Shown here: in pieces, positions 31,090 through 42,549 of the stretch | Position numbering within the stretch: position 1 is the stretch's first letter | Layout of the letters: every line of letters starts with the position of its first letter | NCBI GenBank assembly: GCA_030248195.1 | Contig: JASAND010007849.1 | Coordinates: forward strand, 1-64,000 | DNA length: 64,000 bases | Reading direction: 5' to 3' | From: Trissonchulus latispiculum | Lineage: Eukaryota; Nematoda; Enoplea; Enoplida; Ironidae | Translations under genes and position numbers: made by a program | The notes under the pieces: generated by a model | Told to the model about the DNA's origin: nothing | Database searches by the model: none | Seen by the model: the letters and a program-made list of their open reading frames with translations, nothing else

Positions 31090-31418
31090 GTGACATTTGT
31101 CATAGAACAATTAATCCTGATGTTCCGACACTAATTGTGGAATTCGTTCGCTGTCTAAAGGCTGACATTCTAGAACATTGATTTGACAACTGAAAATTTA
31201 TTGATGGAGTGCTTACTTTGCTAATTTCATAAAATAAAGGTATGTAAAAAGCAGTCAATCCACGACTTGATAGTTTAATTTGACATGTTGGGTACAGGAA
31301 ATCGCTAATTTGCAACAAGTTGTTCATTAGCTTGCCAGCAGTGTAGACTATTTAAAATCGGATTGGAAATCCAATATCACAGTTTAATTTCATCCAAGTT
31401 CGAAATTCTCTTCGAGGT
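31090..31418 (+). promoter_or_regulatory. Upstream region of lectin B, shared with lectin A
   Basis: Block-wise similar to 4005-4312 (GTCATAGAACA, TTTGACA.CTGAAAAT, CTTTGCTAATTTCATAAAATAAAGG, AAAAAGCAGT, TTTAAAATCGGAT). The conservation of order and spacing up to the start codon indicates a duplicated promoter region. Confidence 0.5.
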
Positions 31419-31475
31419 ATGATGTGGCCAAGCCTGGGACTGGCACTTCTTTGTGCTTGCCTGTTCTTGGCAGAG
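31419..31475 (+). CDS. Lectin B exon 1 (signal peptide)
   Basis: ATG at 31419 opens a 19-codon hydrophobic signal peptide (MMWPSLGLALLCACLFLAE) followed immediately by a consensus donor GTGAGT. Lectin A exon 1 has the same length (57 nt), the same phase 0 donor and a related upstream region. An alternative start is the second ATG. No exons matching lectin A exons 2-7 were found in the 3.5 kb before the giant retroelement, so the gene is probably broken. Confidence 0.6.
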
Positions 31476-31751
31476 GTGAGTACTTAAATTCTTAAATACT
31501 TAAATACATCCAGGCTCCCAAATAAAATATTCCAGTGAATTCGACGCTGATGTTTCTGATTCCTTGGTCTGATTCCAATATATTGGAAGCTTCAGCATCA
31601 AGCCAAAAGTTTTTGATTTGCGCCCGTATCGTGTTCCAATAAAGGGATAAAATGCTTTCGGATGTGCTGCACTCAGTCCTGGAACCTATGTGCGCCTTTC
31701 CCACCACGTTGACGTTTCCAACGTAATTTCTATTAGGCAAAGTACTAGAAT

Positions 31752-32506
<755 letters not shown>

Positions 32507-33171
32507 ACAGACAGATAACTCAGAACTCAGCTAAGCAAGGAATACTCAGCAGCATAGACAGTCACGTAGATTAGCACACTGTTTCCAGGATAACAATGCT
32601 TGGTGCACAGTGGCGTTATGCTTGGTGATGCTGCTCGATTCGCAATATGAAAATTGTCGTTTTATGTATAAATACTAAACTAGTTTTCACTGATGTCTTC
32701 ATTTGAATCTAAGGTGACAAAGCAAAGCTATATTATACAACTCACTCTCCTTTTTCCTATGTTAATTGCGTGCGTATATATAGCTGAGTGCACGCTACGG
32801 AGAGCATTGTTGCTCTCTTGTATCGGGCACCGTGCGGATAATTTAATTATCCGCAAGGTGCACGCTGGGAGGCCAGGACCTAAACTTTTGCTGATTTTAA
32901 ATGAACGACACCGATTTGAAGGCCGAACAGGGGCCACTTATTGGAGACAAGGACATTTTCGTATTACTAATACATCATAGATTCTAATCCTAAAAATGTA
33001 GCCGTTGCAAAAACGCCTACATTTTTATAGCCCTTCTGGACTATTTATTGTTCAAGCGGGAATTGCCATTTAACAGATGTGTTAAACAAATAATGCTCAA
33101 GTAGCTTGAGTTTTTTCGGTGCTCTGAGTGCTGCTTTCGAGCAAACGAGGTCGCTCGGAAACCATAGGATA

Positions 33172-33497
33172 ACGTGGGGGGAATTGGGGGGGGGAGGGTG
33201 CAGACCCCCCCAGGCCTACAAAACATGGGTAGACCCTCTCATCGAGAACGGAAAAAGGGTAGACCCTCTCGTCGAGAACGGAAAAAAGGGTAGACCCCTA
33301 AGCCATTTTTACCAAAAATTGCTCATTTTTTAGCAAATTTAGCGATTGTTTCAAAAATTTCTTAAAAATCGCTAAAACTCATCATTGTTTACCAATTTTT
33401 GCAAATTTTGTGGCAGACCCCTTTAAAATTTTTGAAGTTTTCAGGGGTAGACCCTTAGCCAGAGTCGGGGTAGACCCCCCCAGAATTGGACCCCGTG
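33172..33497. mobile_element. Possible inverted-repeat element with GGTAGACCC repeats
   Basis: The left end ACGTGGGGGGAATTGGGG and the right end, inverted, CACGGGGTCCAATTCTGGGG are similar. The right flank is TTAA, the left TAA. The interior repeats GGGTAGACCCTCTC..CGAGAACGGAAAAA three times, and GGTAGACCC recurs near the right end. A TTAA flank would suit a piggyBac-type element, but the left copy is not perfect. Confidence 0.35.
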
Positions 33498-33499
33498 TT

Positions 33500-34138
33500 A
33501 ATGTATGTCAGCAACCATGATTGAATCCGGGAGGTTGCTGCTGTCGCTGAGGCTTAGACTGGCTGTCGATCTTAAATAAAGCAGACAGGAAGTAAATATT
33601 TGTTCTTCCGCGCCCGCCGAATGCCTTTTCGATAGCCCTTTCCACAACAGCTTCTTATTGTCGTCTACCAGGCCAGTGCCACTTGATTTGGTTTACTTTC
33701 CGTCTATGGCGTCAATGGTTGGCCAAAGGTTTGCAGGATTTGCTAGCAGATAGAGAACCTGCTTACTCTTTACACCAGTTTCTTGTTGCTGAGGGGATGA
33801 TTCTGCTGGTTTTCTAGGAAATTTTTCTCCATTCCATCCTGTCGTGATCAGTTCTGTGTGCAAGATTCGCGACGTCTCTGCTTCATCTCTTCTGGCCGCA
33901 GCAGTGAGTTCCTTTAGACCACCACGGCAAGCGTAAATAGTTCTTTTTTTGTTAGTAATATGTCCACAGTCGAAGCAAACTCCTTCCAGTTTGCCTTAAT
34001 TCGAAGAGTTGCTGGTTCGGTAGTTGATCCTGGTCGGCGGTCCATCCGTTAGCTGCAGTAAAACTGATTTATTCCTCCAGTGTTGTTAGTTGCAATTGCA
34101 TTGTCCAATAACGATGAGTTAGCATTTTAGTCACCACA
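33500..34138. other. Gene-free stretch, possibly retroelement debris
   Basis: Minus-strand frames show fragments such as C-F-D-C-G-H and Q-Q-Q-E-T-G-V-K, but none forms a convincing domain. Nothing is supported. Confidence 0.3.
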
Positions 34139-34519
34139 ATGACTGTGGGACCACTGTGGAGGCAGTTCGGATGCCTGTCGTTGTTGTTGCTGTTGTTATT
34201 GCCGGGCTACTCAGCCAAGAGGCTATATGAGGGCGCTAACCTTTGTCTCTCCCCATCAGTCATAGCTAACACGACTCTCGCTTCGTCGCCTGAATGCTGT
34301 CCCACAAAGGGAAGCTGGTGCAGACACCTTCTTGGCCTTTCGGCTCCGGTAGTAAGACATCCATTAACTGCTCATACGCAAGGTAGAGGAGCACAGCATT
34401 TTTCGACACTCCAAGCCCCAAGCGCAGATGGGGTGGGATCAGATACAAACACGGAAAGTTGTGTGATCCATTTTGAGTGCATGACTCGTTTGCACCCAAC
34501 ACTCCCTCGCAGGAGGTAG
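34139..34519 (+). CDS. Possible small secreted protein (126 aa)
   Basis: An ATG-started frame with a strong signal-peptide-like N-terminus (a run of eight leucines ending in P-G-Y-S-A) and six or more cysteines in the rest. No family is recognised. It has no transcript evidence, its composition is ordinary, and it lies directly before a low-complexity G/T block inside the lectin B interval, so it may be a chance ORF. Confidence 0.25.
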   Translation: MTVGPLWRQFGCLSLLLLLLLPGYSAKRLYEGANLCLSPSVIANTTLASSPECCPTKGSWCRHLLGLSAPVVRHPLTAHTQGRGAQHFSTLQAPSADGVGSDTNTESCVIHFECMTRLHPTLPRRR

Positions 34520-34536
34520 GCGGACCACATTGCAGA

Positions 34537-34613
34537 AATGTGGAGGGGGGGGGGGGCGGTGGGGGGGGTGGGTAGGGGGGGGGGGGGGTGCGGTGGGTGG
34601 GGGGTTGGGGGGT

Positions 34614-34656
<43 letters not shown>

Positions 34657-35006
34657 GTGGGGGGGGGGGGGGGGGGAGTTTTGGGGTGTGTATTTTTTTT
34701 TTTTTTGGGAGAGGATTTTTGTTATGTAGCAGGAAGGGGGGAAAAAAAAAAATTAAATTTGGGGGGGGGGCGGGGGGGCGGGGGTGTTTTTTTTTTTGGG
34801 GGGGGGGGGGGGGTTTTTTTTTTTTTTTTTTATGTTGTTGTTGTTTGGGTTTTTTTGTGGGTTTGATTATTTTTTTTTATTTTTTTGGGGGGGGGGGGGG
34901 GGTGGTGGTTTGGTGGTGTTTGGTTGTTTTTGTTGTTGTGGGGGCGGGGGGGGGGGGGGGGGTTGTGTTTTGGGTTGTTTTTGTTTTTTGGTGGTTGTTT
35001 TGGGGT
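34537..35006 (+). repeat. G/T-only low-complexity block, possible assembly artefact
   Basis: Almost only G and T for 470 bases, with G runs up to about 35 and T runs up to about 18. It ends exactly where the LTR of Gypsy-3 begins (35007). The extreme homopolymers look like unreliable base calling rather than biology, and may have erased the expected target-site duplication. Confidence 0.7.
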
Positions 35007-35560
35007 TGTGAAGTTTGACTCTACTGATCTTAGTAAAATGCTGTTGCCTGACTTTTATTCTCTAGGTTAGAACTCGATTACAGGTGAACAAACGTGGTGT
35101 GTGACGCTGGAGCAATGTTCGGTCCTGACCAACTAAAAATCGAGGAAAAGATTACAACGGTTTATTGTAAATTTAGGCAAATACTTGACGACGAAAATTA
35201 GAACAAAACATAAATTTCAGTCACAAAACTATGAACTTGACAAAATACTAAACAACACAAAAATGCCCGGCAAAAGCCGGCTGAGCGACAGGATAAACTT
35301 GACCCAACCAACCAACTTAACAACCCCAAAGATTCGAACCCAAAATTCACACCCAACCACTCTTCATCAAAACTTACACCCACAACTAACTCTGACAAAC
35401 AACCCAATATGGAGGATTACAATTATTAGCTATCCGAACCTACGAATTTAGACAAGAGTAATGCGAAATGATTGAACGTTCAACAAATGAAATGTTATTT
35501 TCACTTAGGCTTAGCAGCTCATGAATAATTTATATCTTTCCTGCCGGTGCTAACTTCACA
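35007..35560 (-). repeat. 3' LTR of Gypsy-3
   Basis: 554 bases with the same ends as the 5' LTR and collinear similarity throughout, with small indels (for example an added AACCAACCAACTTAAC-type segment). Confidence 0.9.
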
Positions 35561-35561
35561 T

Positions 35562-35578
35562 AATACCCCCTCTTTTGG
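35562..35578 (-). other. Polypurine tract of Gypsy-3
   Basis: The minus strand reads CCAAAAGAGGGGGTATTA directly before the 3' LTR start, a normal plus-strand primer tract for reverse transcription. Confidence 0.7.
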
Positions 35579-38445
35579 CCCCGGGCGGCCTCGGACGGGT
35601 CCACTAAGTTAGACAACTTGATAAAAAGAATGTTACTCACAGGTACCTTAGGTACTAGTAAAGATAAAACTTTTGTGAAAATTACGTAAAGATAAAATGA
35701 AACAACTGCGGTGAACATACACCATACCACGGTTGAGCACACAACTTTTTAACATGCTAACCGGCCAACGGTAAAACTACTCGTAACTGAATCGAGACAT
35801 TTTTGACAAACTACTACAAAAACTTACTTACCTACTCAAAACCTACGTAAAATTTTAGATTCCCGCCCGAGTACACCCAGGTACCAAAAGAGTAGGGAAC
35901 ACCGACAGGAAACAGTAACAAAACAAGAACAACCCACGATTGTAAATATTAGAACTGTGGTATATAATTATGACAAATATGTAAATGTAAATATGGCAAG
36001 AAACTATTATGCATAAGACAAAAGACAAAAGAATCGAATATTGTACATGGAATTAGCAGCCAAAATGGAATGACAAGAATTGTACATAACAATGCCAAAT
36101 GAATACGAGATTAGTAGAAACGAAGAAAAATTAGTGTCATCAGGAAATTGTGATATTCGAGGAAAAACAAAGAAAATTTGAACTTCGAAAGAAAACATAA
36201 ACCGTGTAACCAGATTTAGTAGAAAACAAAACAGAAAAGAGATAGTGAAAAACTAACTATACCGACACCGACATTTACAACGGATATACCGAGGTGGCGA
36301 GCGCCCTAACGAAAGAAACAAGAAAAAGCAATCCACTGAACCCCAATTTTAAAATTTTAGTCCCTACGGCTCCCTCCCAACAATCACAACCATTATACTA
36401 GAACCCGAAAGAAATACCAATCACCTAGACATTGATTAAACAACAAGACAAAAATCACAACAGATTTGGGTGGGGGGACAGTGTCACAGGTGTGCATAAG
36501 ATGGGACACGTGCGGTTTACTCCCCAGCACCGCAGACGATGCAATTCCAGACCGTAGACTGTCACTGAGCCACGAGCCCGTCCAGCCGGACCCTACCAGA
36601 TCGCACCGTACCAGGCCTCGAAGGGTCTCCTGTCAAAGTTCACCAAGTCCAACCCAACCAAACCAGGACCAAAGTCAAACGGGACTGGGACCAGGCACGA
36701 ATTAATGGCCAAACAAGCCGTGCACCGCCTGGCCCAGCATCCCCATGGCGGCAGGTAGACCGGAAAAAGTTCACAAAGGCCAATAGGCCACCAGGCAAAG
36801 GCAAAAGGCCCCCAAGCCTTCCCAAAGGCCGGAAACCAGCGACCAAGCCTGACCAAAAGCCGACAAGATGGCAGACGGAAGCAGGCAAAATGAGCCTGCC
36901 CCACGGCAAAATAGGCAGGAGAGCCACCAGTGCCAAACCGACCATGGCACCAGTCACCAAAGACAACCAAAGGACGCAAAGCGCCCCCAACAGTCCAGAA
37001 GGCCAGACCAGGGAGACCAGCCGAGCGAGGCTCCCAAAGATGGAACAGGTGAGCAGGCAAGGCGTGCCCACCGACACAGGAGAATGGCCGGCAAGCCGCA
37101 GGCAAGACACTGGGCCGACCACCAACCCAGATGGAATCAAGGCAAAGGGCGCAGGACGCCCAAAAAGTCCAAAGAAGAGGCCAAAAAGGCCACCAAGCCA
37201 TGGTGCCAATCCACATGGCTACCACACAGAAACATTGTGCGGCCCCAAGTCAAAGCCGACGGCCAACCAGGCCGAAACAATCCCCGGCCGTCCAGTCAAA
37301 CAATCCAAAGACCAGGCCATGGTCAGAGCAGACAGTTCAAGAGGCCTGGCAGGCGGGGAACCCAGTAGGGATCCAGCACCAACAACTACCGACCAGTCAC
37401 GGCGGTACCCAACCGCGCCAGAACCAGCGCCGAAGCAAATGGCCGGAAAATCCAATCCAATCCAGCTGACACTTTTCCTGGGGAGCACACCCGGCACTGA
37501 GGATGGGGGGTCGGCACCGGCATAGCAGACAAAAGATTAGCTAAAACACACAAAAAACAAAAATTAAGGCAATCAAATAAAGCACAGAAGAATCATGATT
37601 AATAAATGGCAAAGTTAAACAAAACAAAATACTGACGAAACATAGTTACAGCCCCACCTATGACTTTAGTAGCTCCAGAGCCAATGGGAGAATCGCAGCC
37701 CCGGTATGCGGAGGAGAAACCCCATAGGCCTGTGCTTATCAAAGAGAATCTCAAGGCTAAACTAAACGAAACGGAATCAAAAAGTAAAAAGAATGTTAAG
37801 GAGCGTGCGGCCCACCTCACCCGGTATGCGGAGACCGGAGCGGCCCGCAACTTAACACTCCAAAAGCGAGTGTGAAAAATGTAGGAGCACCAAAAATTAA
37901 AAGTTGTAAAAATGTTAAAAAGAAAAAGTCCAATCTGCTGTGTGGAATTTAGAAAATCAACGAAAAGCAGAAATTAAAGTTTATTCCAGTAAGAATGTGA
38001 AAAGTCAAACAAGGTATACTCAAGAAGATGAGCTTTTAAAGTACCAAGGAGAAAGATCTATACGTACTAAAATCAAGAAAAAGAAGAAAAAGTTTGAAAT
38101 CGTTTACGAAACTCAAAGAATCCAAAGAATAAAATACTCAGATGAACAAAAGTTTATGAATTAAATCGTAAAAGCAGAGAAAAAGCACGAAATTTATCAA
38201 GGAAATCATCTAAAAGAGTCAAAAGTAGAACGACATGCGTCAAAAATCAAGTAGAATAACCCACACAGCAGATAAAAGTTAAATGTAAAAATAGTAAAAA
38301 GAAAAGAAAACGGAAGAACCCCCCACCCCCCATGGTAAAACAGTAAAGATGAAAGAAAAAGATAAAAAGACTTTTAAGCACCGATTTTTAGCACCAACCC
38401 GTACAGAAAGGGGCAAAAATATACACAGGAAAACTGCATGAGAAC
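35579..38445 (-). other. Long non-coding tail of Gypsy-3
   Basis: 2.9 kb between the second unit and the 3' LTR. 37530-38440 is A-rich on the plus strand. 36470-37530 is GC-rich and strongly depleted of T on the plus strand (A-poor in the element RNA). Long overlapping frames on both strands of that block are explained by lack of stop codons. CCCGGTATGCGGAG occurs twice (37700, 37819). No domain, no Env-like protein. Confidence 0.5.
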
Positions 38446-41400
38446 TTAGGGCGGGACGATCCGACCGATCGCCGCCCGGTGGGCCCGCTGCCTCTCATTC
38501 CAAAGTTCTTCCATTTCACGATTTAAATTTGGAAACAGCTCAGCGCGCAAGATCATCATAACTTTTCCCAACCAGTTGCGATTTTGCTGTTTATGCACGC
38601 GAATAACTTCACTAGTGATCTGATTTGGAGACAAATTGTCAATCTGCTTTTTAGACAAACCAATTCCCCAATACGGGTCACTGGTAGCTTCAACCAGCAG
38701 TCGGCAGCCAGAATCGCGCAAAAAGTCAACAAAATCTGGGCAAGATTTGGCCTTAGCCCGCAGGACTTCAAGCATCACGAACGCGCGAACATGCATATCT
38801 TTGCCCTGCCACAATTTACGAATAACTGAATCAGGTGGCAGCCAACCCAAAATTTGTTCAGCAGCGAATTTGCAATAAAACGGATTCAAATATTGCGCGC
38901 AAGCCTCAGCAGGGGCATGCCAGCAAGCAAAGAAGAAAAGTTTTCGAAATTGGTAAGCTTGCTCAGCTGTCTGAAAGTACAAACCCCACAATTCAACCCA
39001 CCCGTTTGCACCCGGAACCTTTTTCGGTTCAAGACGAAACATATTAGACGCCGGGTCAAAAGCACCTTGAAAACGAGCAATCGGATGAAAATAAGGAAAG
39101 TTAGACGCGCGCATCAAAACATGACCCAAACACTCATCAGTAACCTCCTTTGCCACCTGAACCATTGTCTTGGATCTTTCAGCCCAAACCCTAATCAAAT
39201 CTGCCGACTGCTGGAAACGCGAAAGAGATGGATAAATATTCACAAATGGAAAAAATCGCGAAACCAGATCAGCTAACGCAGCAACTTTATAGGGCGCAAA
39301 ACCAACAACTTGAAAAGACTCAAAAAGAATTTGATCATCGCGCAAAATAGCTGGAAATTTAATCGAAAGTTTCCAATATTCCGGTTCTTCCAATTGAATA
39401 CGATAAGAAGGATGAGACACCGGCTCTAATTTATCCCATGTAATAACAGGGCTTGCATCAGAGAAAAGAGTCTTAATAATGCCAAAATAATTTTCCATCG
39501 CAAAATCAGTCAATGCAAATGGAGCATGTTTCAAATTTCTAAAGTAATTATCCCAATATCGAAAAGAAGTAGTAAAATATGGATTCAAAAGCGAGGGATC
39601 CGATTCTGAAGCAAAATCAGGCAAAGTCACAACTTGCCACTCAAATTCCGAATAAACCCGCAATGGAACTGCCCTTCGATCGTTCAAAATGGCGGACCAC
39701 ACTGCCTGATGGTAAGGTGGATCAATTTCCTGCGGACCCACATACTTAGGAGCCCCTAAAAGGGCACCATCATCGGTAGTGAGAGCAATCGATGGAGGTT
39801 TCATAGACCTGATTTCCCGATCCAGAGAAAACCCACTACGATGCGTAACATGTGGCGGTGGATCCGCAGAGAAACGAGGGACCGCTTTTTCAACCAAGTA
39901 ACGCGCCGAATACTTGTACAAAACTTGCTTCGAATTTGCAGGATGGTCCCAAGGGGCCGCCAAACATTCAAACTGATTATTCAAACTCGCAAAAGATAGA
40001 AAATGTGACTCTGGCCACTGGATCGTGGGAGACGAAGGCAAAGTCGCCGAGTCTCGCAGAGAAAAAGTCTGTAAAGGGATGTCCAATTGCACAGGAGGCA
40101 AATGTTCATCTCTGTGCTGTGGAAAATCGCGTTTAGCGTACTTCGGATCAGTCGAAAGAGGTTGGGAGGCTTCCTGAGGCTCCGCAGATGCAGAAGTCCC
40201 AGGTTGTCCAGATGTGGACGAAGCCTCGTCCGAGCTAAAACGCACCGTAGCACGTGAAGCCGGGACAGAAGAAGAACGAGAAGGGCGATTTGTGCCCGGG
40301 GTAGGAGCAAACATAGGGTCGGGAGTCAATCCCAGACCAGCAGATGGGGTGCCGGCATGCGGGACGCCCCCTTGCTCCGGAAAAGTAGAACCTGGAAAAA
40401 TAATTTGCAAAAGTTGAGTCAAAGAAAAATCAGCACGAGACATCAAAACATAAACAACTTCAATAGCGTCCCACGGAGCTGGATGACCAATCCAGACTGA
40501 CAAAAGTTCCTTAGAAAAACCCAAGGAAGCAAGGAGCGCAAATTGGATATCTGTAGAAATTGGAGGCATGCGGTGCCAAAATGCATCAGAAAACGAAGTT
40601 CTAGCTGCAACGGGTAATGAGCCCAAACCTGGTGTGCGAAAATTTAAATGTGGCATATACCACTCAACTTGTGACTGAGCCGCCTGTTGTAAATTCGGCT
40701 GATTTTGCACGTTCCAGATAGGGACTGTAGGGGAAGGGGAGGGAGAGGTAGGGGCGGACTGGGAGGCGGGACGGGGAAGGGACATACGCAACGGACAACT
40801 CATACGCGGCTGAAAAATAGGTGTAGGCGCCGGCTGATTTCGTAAAAACTGAAAAGAGTCACTGAAAGTAGGAGGGCGCAACACCCCTGTTTGAGTAGAA
40901 ATCACCGGTGAAGAAGTAGACGCAGGTAAATTTAAACGTGGCGGAGCCGGCCAAGCTCCGAGTGGAGCCGGAACCGGCTGCGGCGATGGCTCAACGGCCA
41001 TTTGCCCCGCCAAAGAAAGAGAATCAGACACTAAATTTGCAGGTAGCAAAACTGAAGCATAACGCGGGGGCCCTTGTTCGGCCTGCACCGGCAGAACCAA
41101 CTGAACACAGGGCTGATCTAAATTTACCACTGAAATAGAAGAATTTTCATTCGAATGAAACACTACATCATCCAAAGCAGCTGTCGAAACACTGGTAGTC
41201 GTCGGAAAAAGTTGATCGATAATTTCTTCCTGAGAAAGAGAGGTGGGAGGGGGAGGGGCAGGAGGGGCCGAGGAGTCCTCGGTCTCCATAGGGATAGCAA
41301 CGGAAGGGGCCGGGGAAGGAATGGGGGTGGGGGGAATAATGTTAACAGTAGGAAGAGAAGAAAAGGTAGACGTTTGCGTCGAAAAAGGTTCAGTAAGCGG

Positions 41401-42549
41401 CTGAAAATTTTCAGGACCTAGACCCGGAGTGCTGCAGGCAGCACCCTCCTCGCCGACAACCGCAGCCGGCTCAGGTGGCGCCGAAGGCAAATCCCGCTCA
41501 ATGCGGGACGGAGTCTCCGCACCAGAAGAGCCGACCTGCGATGGCTGAGCCAGCGACGAAGAAGGGCCTACGAACACCGCCGAATCAGAAGGAGACTGAT
41601 TTTCTTCTGCATAAACAACGTGAAAGGCCGCTGCCGGCTGGTTTGACTGCTCAGAAAGGGGGGAGCGGGTAGCGGACGGGATAAGGGGACGGAGAGGGGT
41701 GGGGGGAAGGGACGAGTCCCCAGCTGGAACTTCCTCCTGCGAGGGAGGACGAGACGACGACTCCCATTTTGGGGGAGGCGTTTCCAGTCTGGGCTCATTT
41801 TCTGCATCAGAAGAATTTGAAGAAACATCTAAAATTTCTGAGGGAAGACCCTCTGGCACCTCATGCTGCTCAGCAGCTTTTTCGTCCAATTTGCGCTGCT
41901 CGCGCTCCTTATCCGGTTTCGGAGTTTTCGGCGTGAAAGTATATTCCGGTTCTTCACCGGCCAACTCAATTTGTTGTGCACTCGGCACCAAAACCGGATT
42001 TGGACGATCCCCAACCTTAGTAAACAAATCAGAATTTAGCTTGTCTTGATCAGGTAATAGTTCTAGAGGCGCAGATTTTGACAAAATTTTGACGTCAACC
42101 AATTTTTGTGAATGACGCTTGTCGCCGTCAATATGCGCAATCAAAAGTTCAAACAAAGGTCGAAACACAGGTTCATCCATAATATGTGGAAGCGCCGAAT
42201 TTTCAAGACGTTCCAAAGTATCTCGCTGCGAGACTTGACTCAAAGATTTTGTGCGCTGAAGTAGCTGAAAATGCTCAATACCAAAAGATGGGCACGAATG
42301 CAGCAAACGCTGGACAACTAGAACTAAATCAAGCGCGTCTTTAAGAGCATAAGCAATTTCAGACGGTTTCAGAAAAGACATAAAACCATGCGCCGAAACG
42401 TTTTTGCACAAGCGCCCCGGGTATTTCAAAACATGTTGCTGGAGCCACCCCATAGAAAGGTTCTCATGCAGTTTAGGGGGGGGGAAGACAGCGCTGCTTA
42501 TTTTCATCAAACCAGATATGAGGGCCCCGCTTTGGATGTTCAGGGTCAT
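38446..42549 (-). CDS. Gypsy-3 second unit, part 2: end of exonuclease domain, Pro/Ser-rich linker, C-terminal NADAR-like domain
   Basis: 1367 codons overlapping part 1 by 77 nt. After the C9 run residues 24-85 supply the missing nuclease end: an L-S-M-G-W-L-Q-Q-H-V-L segment like the RNase D/EXD2 helix, and Exo III Y-A-L-K-D-A (Y67, D71), the DEDDy pattern. Its own ATG lies within the overlap, so part 1 and part 2 are probably one product through a +1 shift or lost by a one-base change. Residues 190-850 are Pro/Ser-rich and probably disordered. Residues about 900-1150 look folded but are unassigned. Residues about 1170-1340 resemble NADAR/YbiA (DUF1768): E-Q-A-Y-Q (E1196), a C-x-K-F-A..I-L-G segment, R-x-F-V-M-L-E-V-L-R-A-K and L-V-E-A-T-S-D-P-Y-W-G-I-G (D1291, W1294). 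NADAR enzymes cleave N-glycosidic bonds of ADP-ribosyl/NAD-related or riboflavin-pathway substrates. Confidence 0.7.
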   Translation of the reverse strand: MTLNIQSGALISGLMKISSAVFPPPKLHENLSMGWLQQHVLKYPGRLCKNVSAHGFMSFLKPSEIAYALKDALDLVLVVQRLLHSCPSFGIEHFQLLQRTKSLSQVSQRDTLERLENSALPHIMDEPVFRPLFELLIAHIDGDKRHSQKLVDVKILSKSAPLELLPDQDKLNSDLFTKVGDRPNPVLVPSAQQIELAGEEPEYTFTPKTPKPDKEREQRKLDEKAAEQHEVPEGLPSEILDVSSNSSDAENEPRLETPPPKWESSSRPPSQEEVPAGDSSLPPTPLRPLIPSATRSPLSEQSNQPAAAFHVVYAEENQSPSDSAVFVGPSSSLAQPSQVGSSGAETPSRIERDLPSAPPEPAAVVGEEGAACSTPGLGPENFQPLTEPFSTQTSTFSSLPTVNIIPPTPIPSPAPSVAIPMETEDSSAPPAPPPPTSLSQEEIIDQLFPTTTSVSTAALDDVVFHSNENSSISVVNLDQPCVQLVLPVQAEQGPPRYASVLLPANLVSDSLSLAGQMAVEPSPQPVPAPLGAWPAPPRLNLPASTSSPVISTQTGVLRPPTFSDSFQFLRNQPAPTPIFQPRMSCPLRMSLPRPASQSAPTSPSPSPTVPIWNVQNQPNLQQAAQSQVEWYMPHLNFRTPGLGSLPVAARTSFSDAFWHRMPPISTDIQFALLASLGFSKELLSVWIGHPAPWDAIEVVYVLMSRADFSLTQLLQIIFPGSTFPEQGGVPHAGTPSAGLGLTPDPMFAPTPGTNRPSRSSSVPASRATVRFSSDEASSTSGQPGTSASAEPQEASQPLSTDPKYAKRDFPQHRDEHLPPVQLDIPLQTFSLRDSATLPSSPTIQWPESHFLSFASLNNQFECLAAPWDHPANSKQVLYKYSARYLVEKAVPRFSADPPPHVTHRSGFSLDREIRSMKPPSIALTTDDGALLGAPKYVGPQEIDPPYHQAVWSAILNDRRAVPLRVYSEFEWQVVTLPDFASESDPSLLNPYFTTSFRYWDNYFRNLKHAPFALTDFAMENYFGIIKTLFSDASPVITWDKLEPVSHPSYRIQLEEPEYWKLSIKFPAILRDDQILFESFQVVGFAPYKVAALADLVSRFFPFVNIYPSLSRFQQSADLIRVWAERSKTMVQVAKEVTDECLGHVLMRASNFPYFHPIARFQGAFDPASNMFRLEPKKVPGANGWVELWGLYFQTAEQAYQFRKLFFFACWHAPAEACAQYLNPFYCKFAAEQILGWLPPDSVIRKLWQGKDMHVRAFVMLEVLRAKAKSCPDFVDFLRDSGCRLLVEATSDPYWGIGLSKKQIDNLSPNQITSEVIRVHKQQNRNWLGKVMMILRAELFPNLNREMEELWNERQRAHRAAIGRIVPP

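Noticed and set aside
33590..34080. Minus-strand C-F-D-C-G-H fragment resembling a zinc knuckle
   Set aside because: Cys/His spacing does not fit CCHC, and better-looking peptides occur in another frame; too weak to call.
34530..35018. Gly-rich ORFs
   Set aside because: Translation of G homopolymers in a probably unreliable block.
36593..37225. Hydrophobic minus-strand ORFs (210 and 189 codons) that could be mistaken for an Env or transporter
   Set aside because: They overlap equally long plus-strand ORFs in a block lacking T on the plus strand; composition explains the lack of stops, and no signal or domain order is seen.
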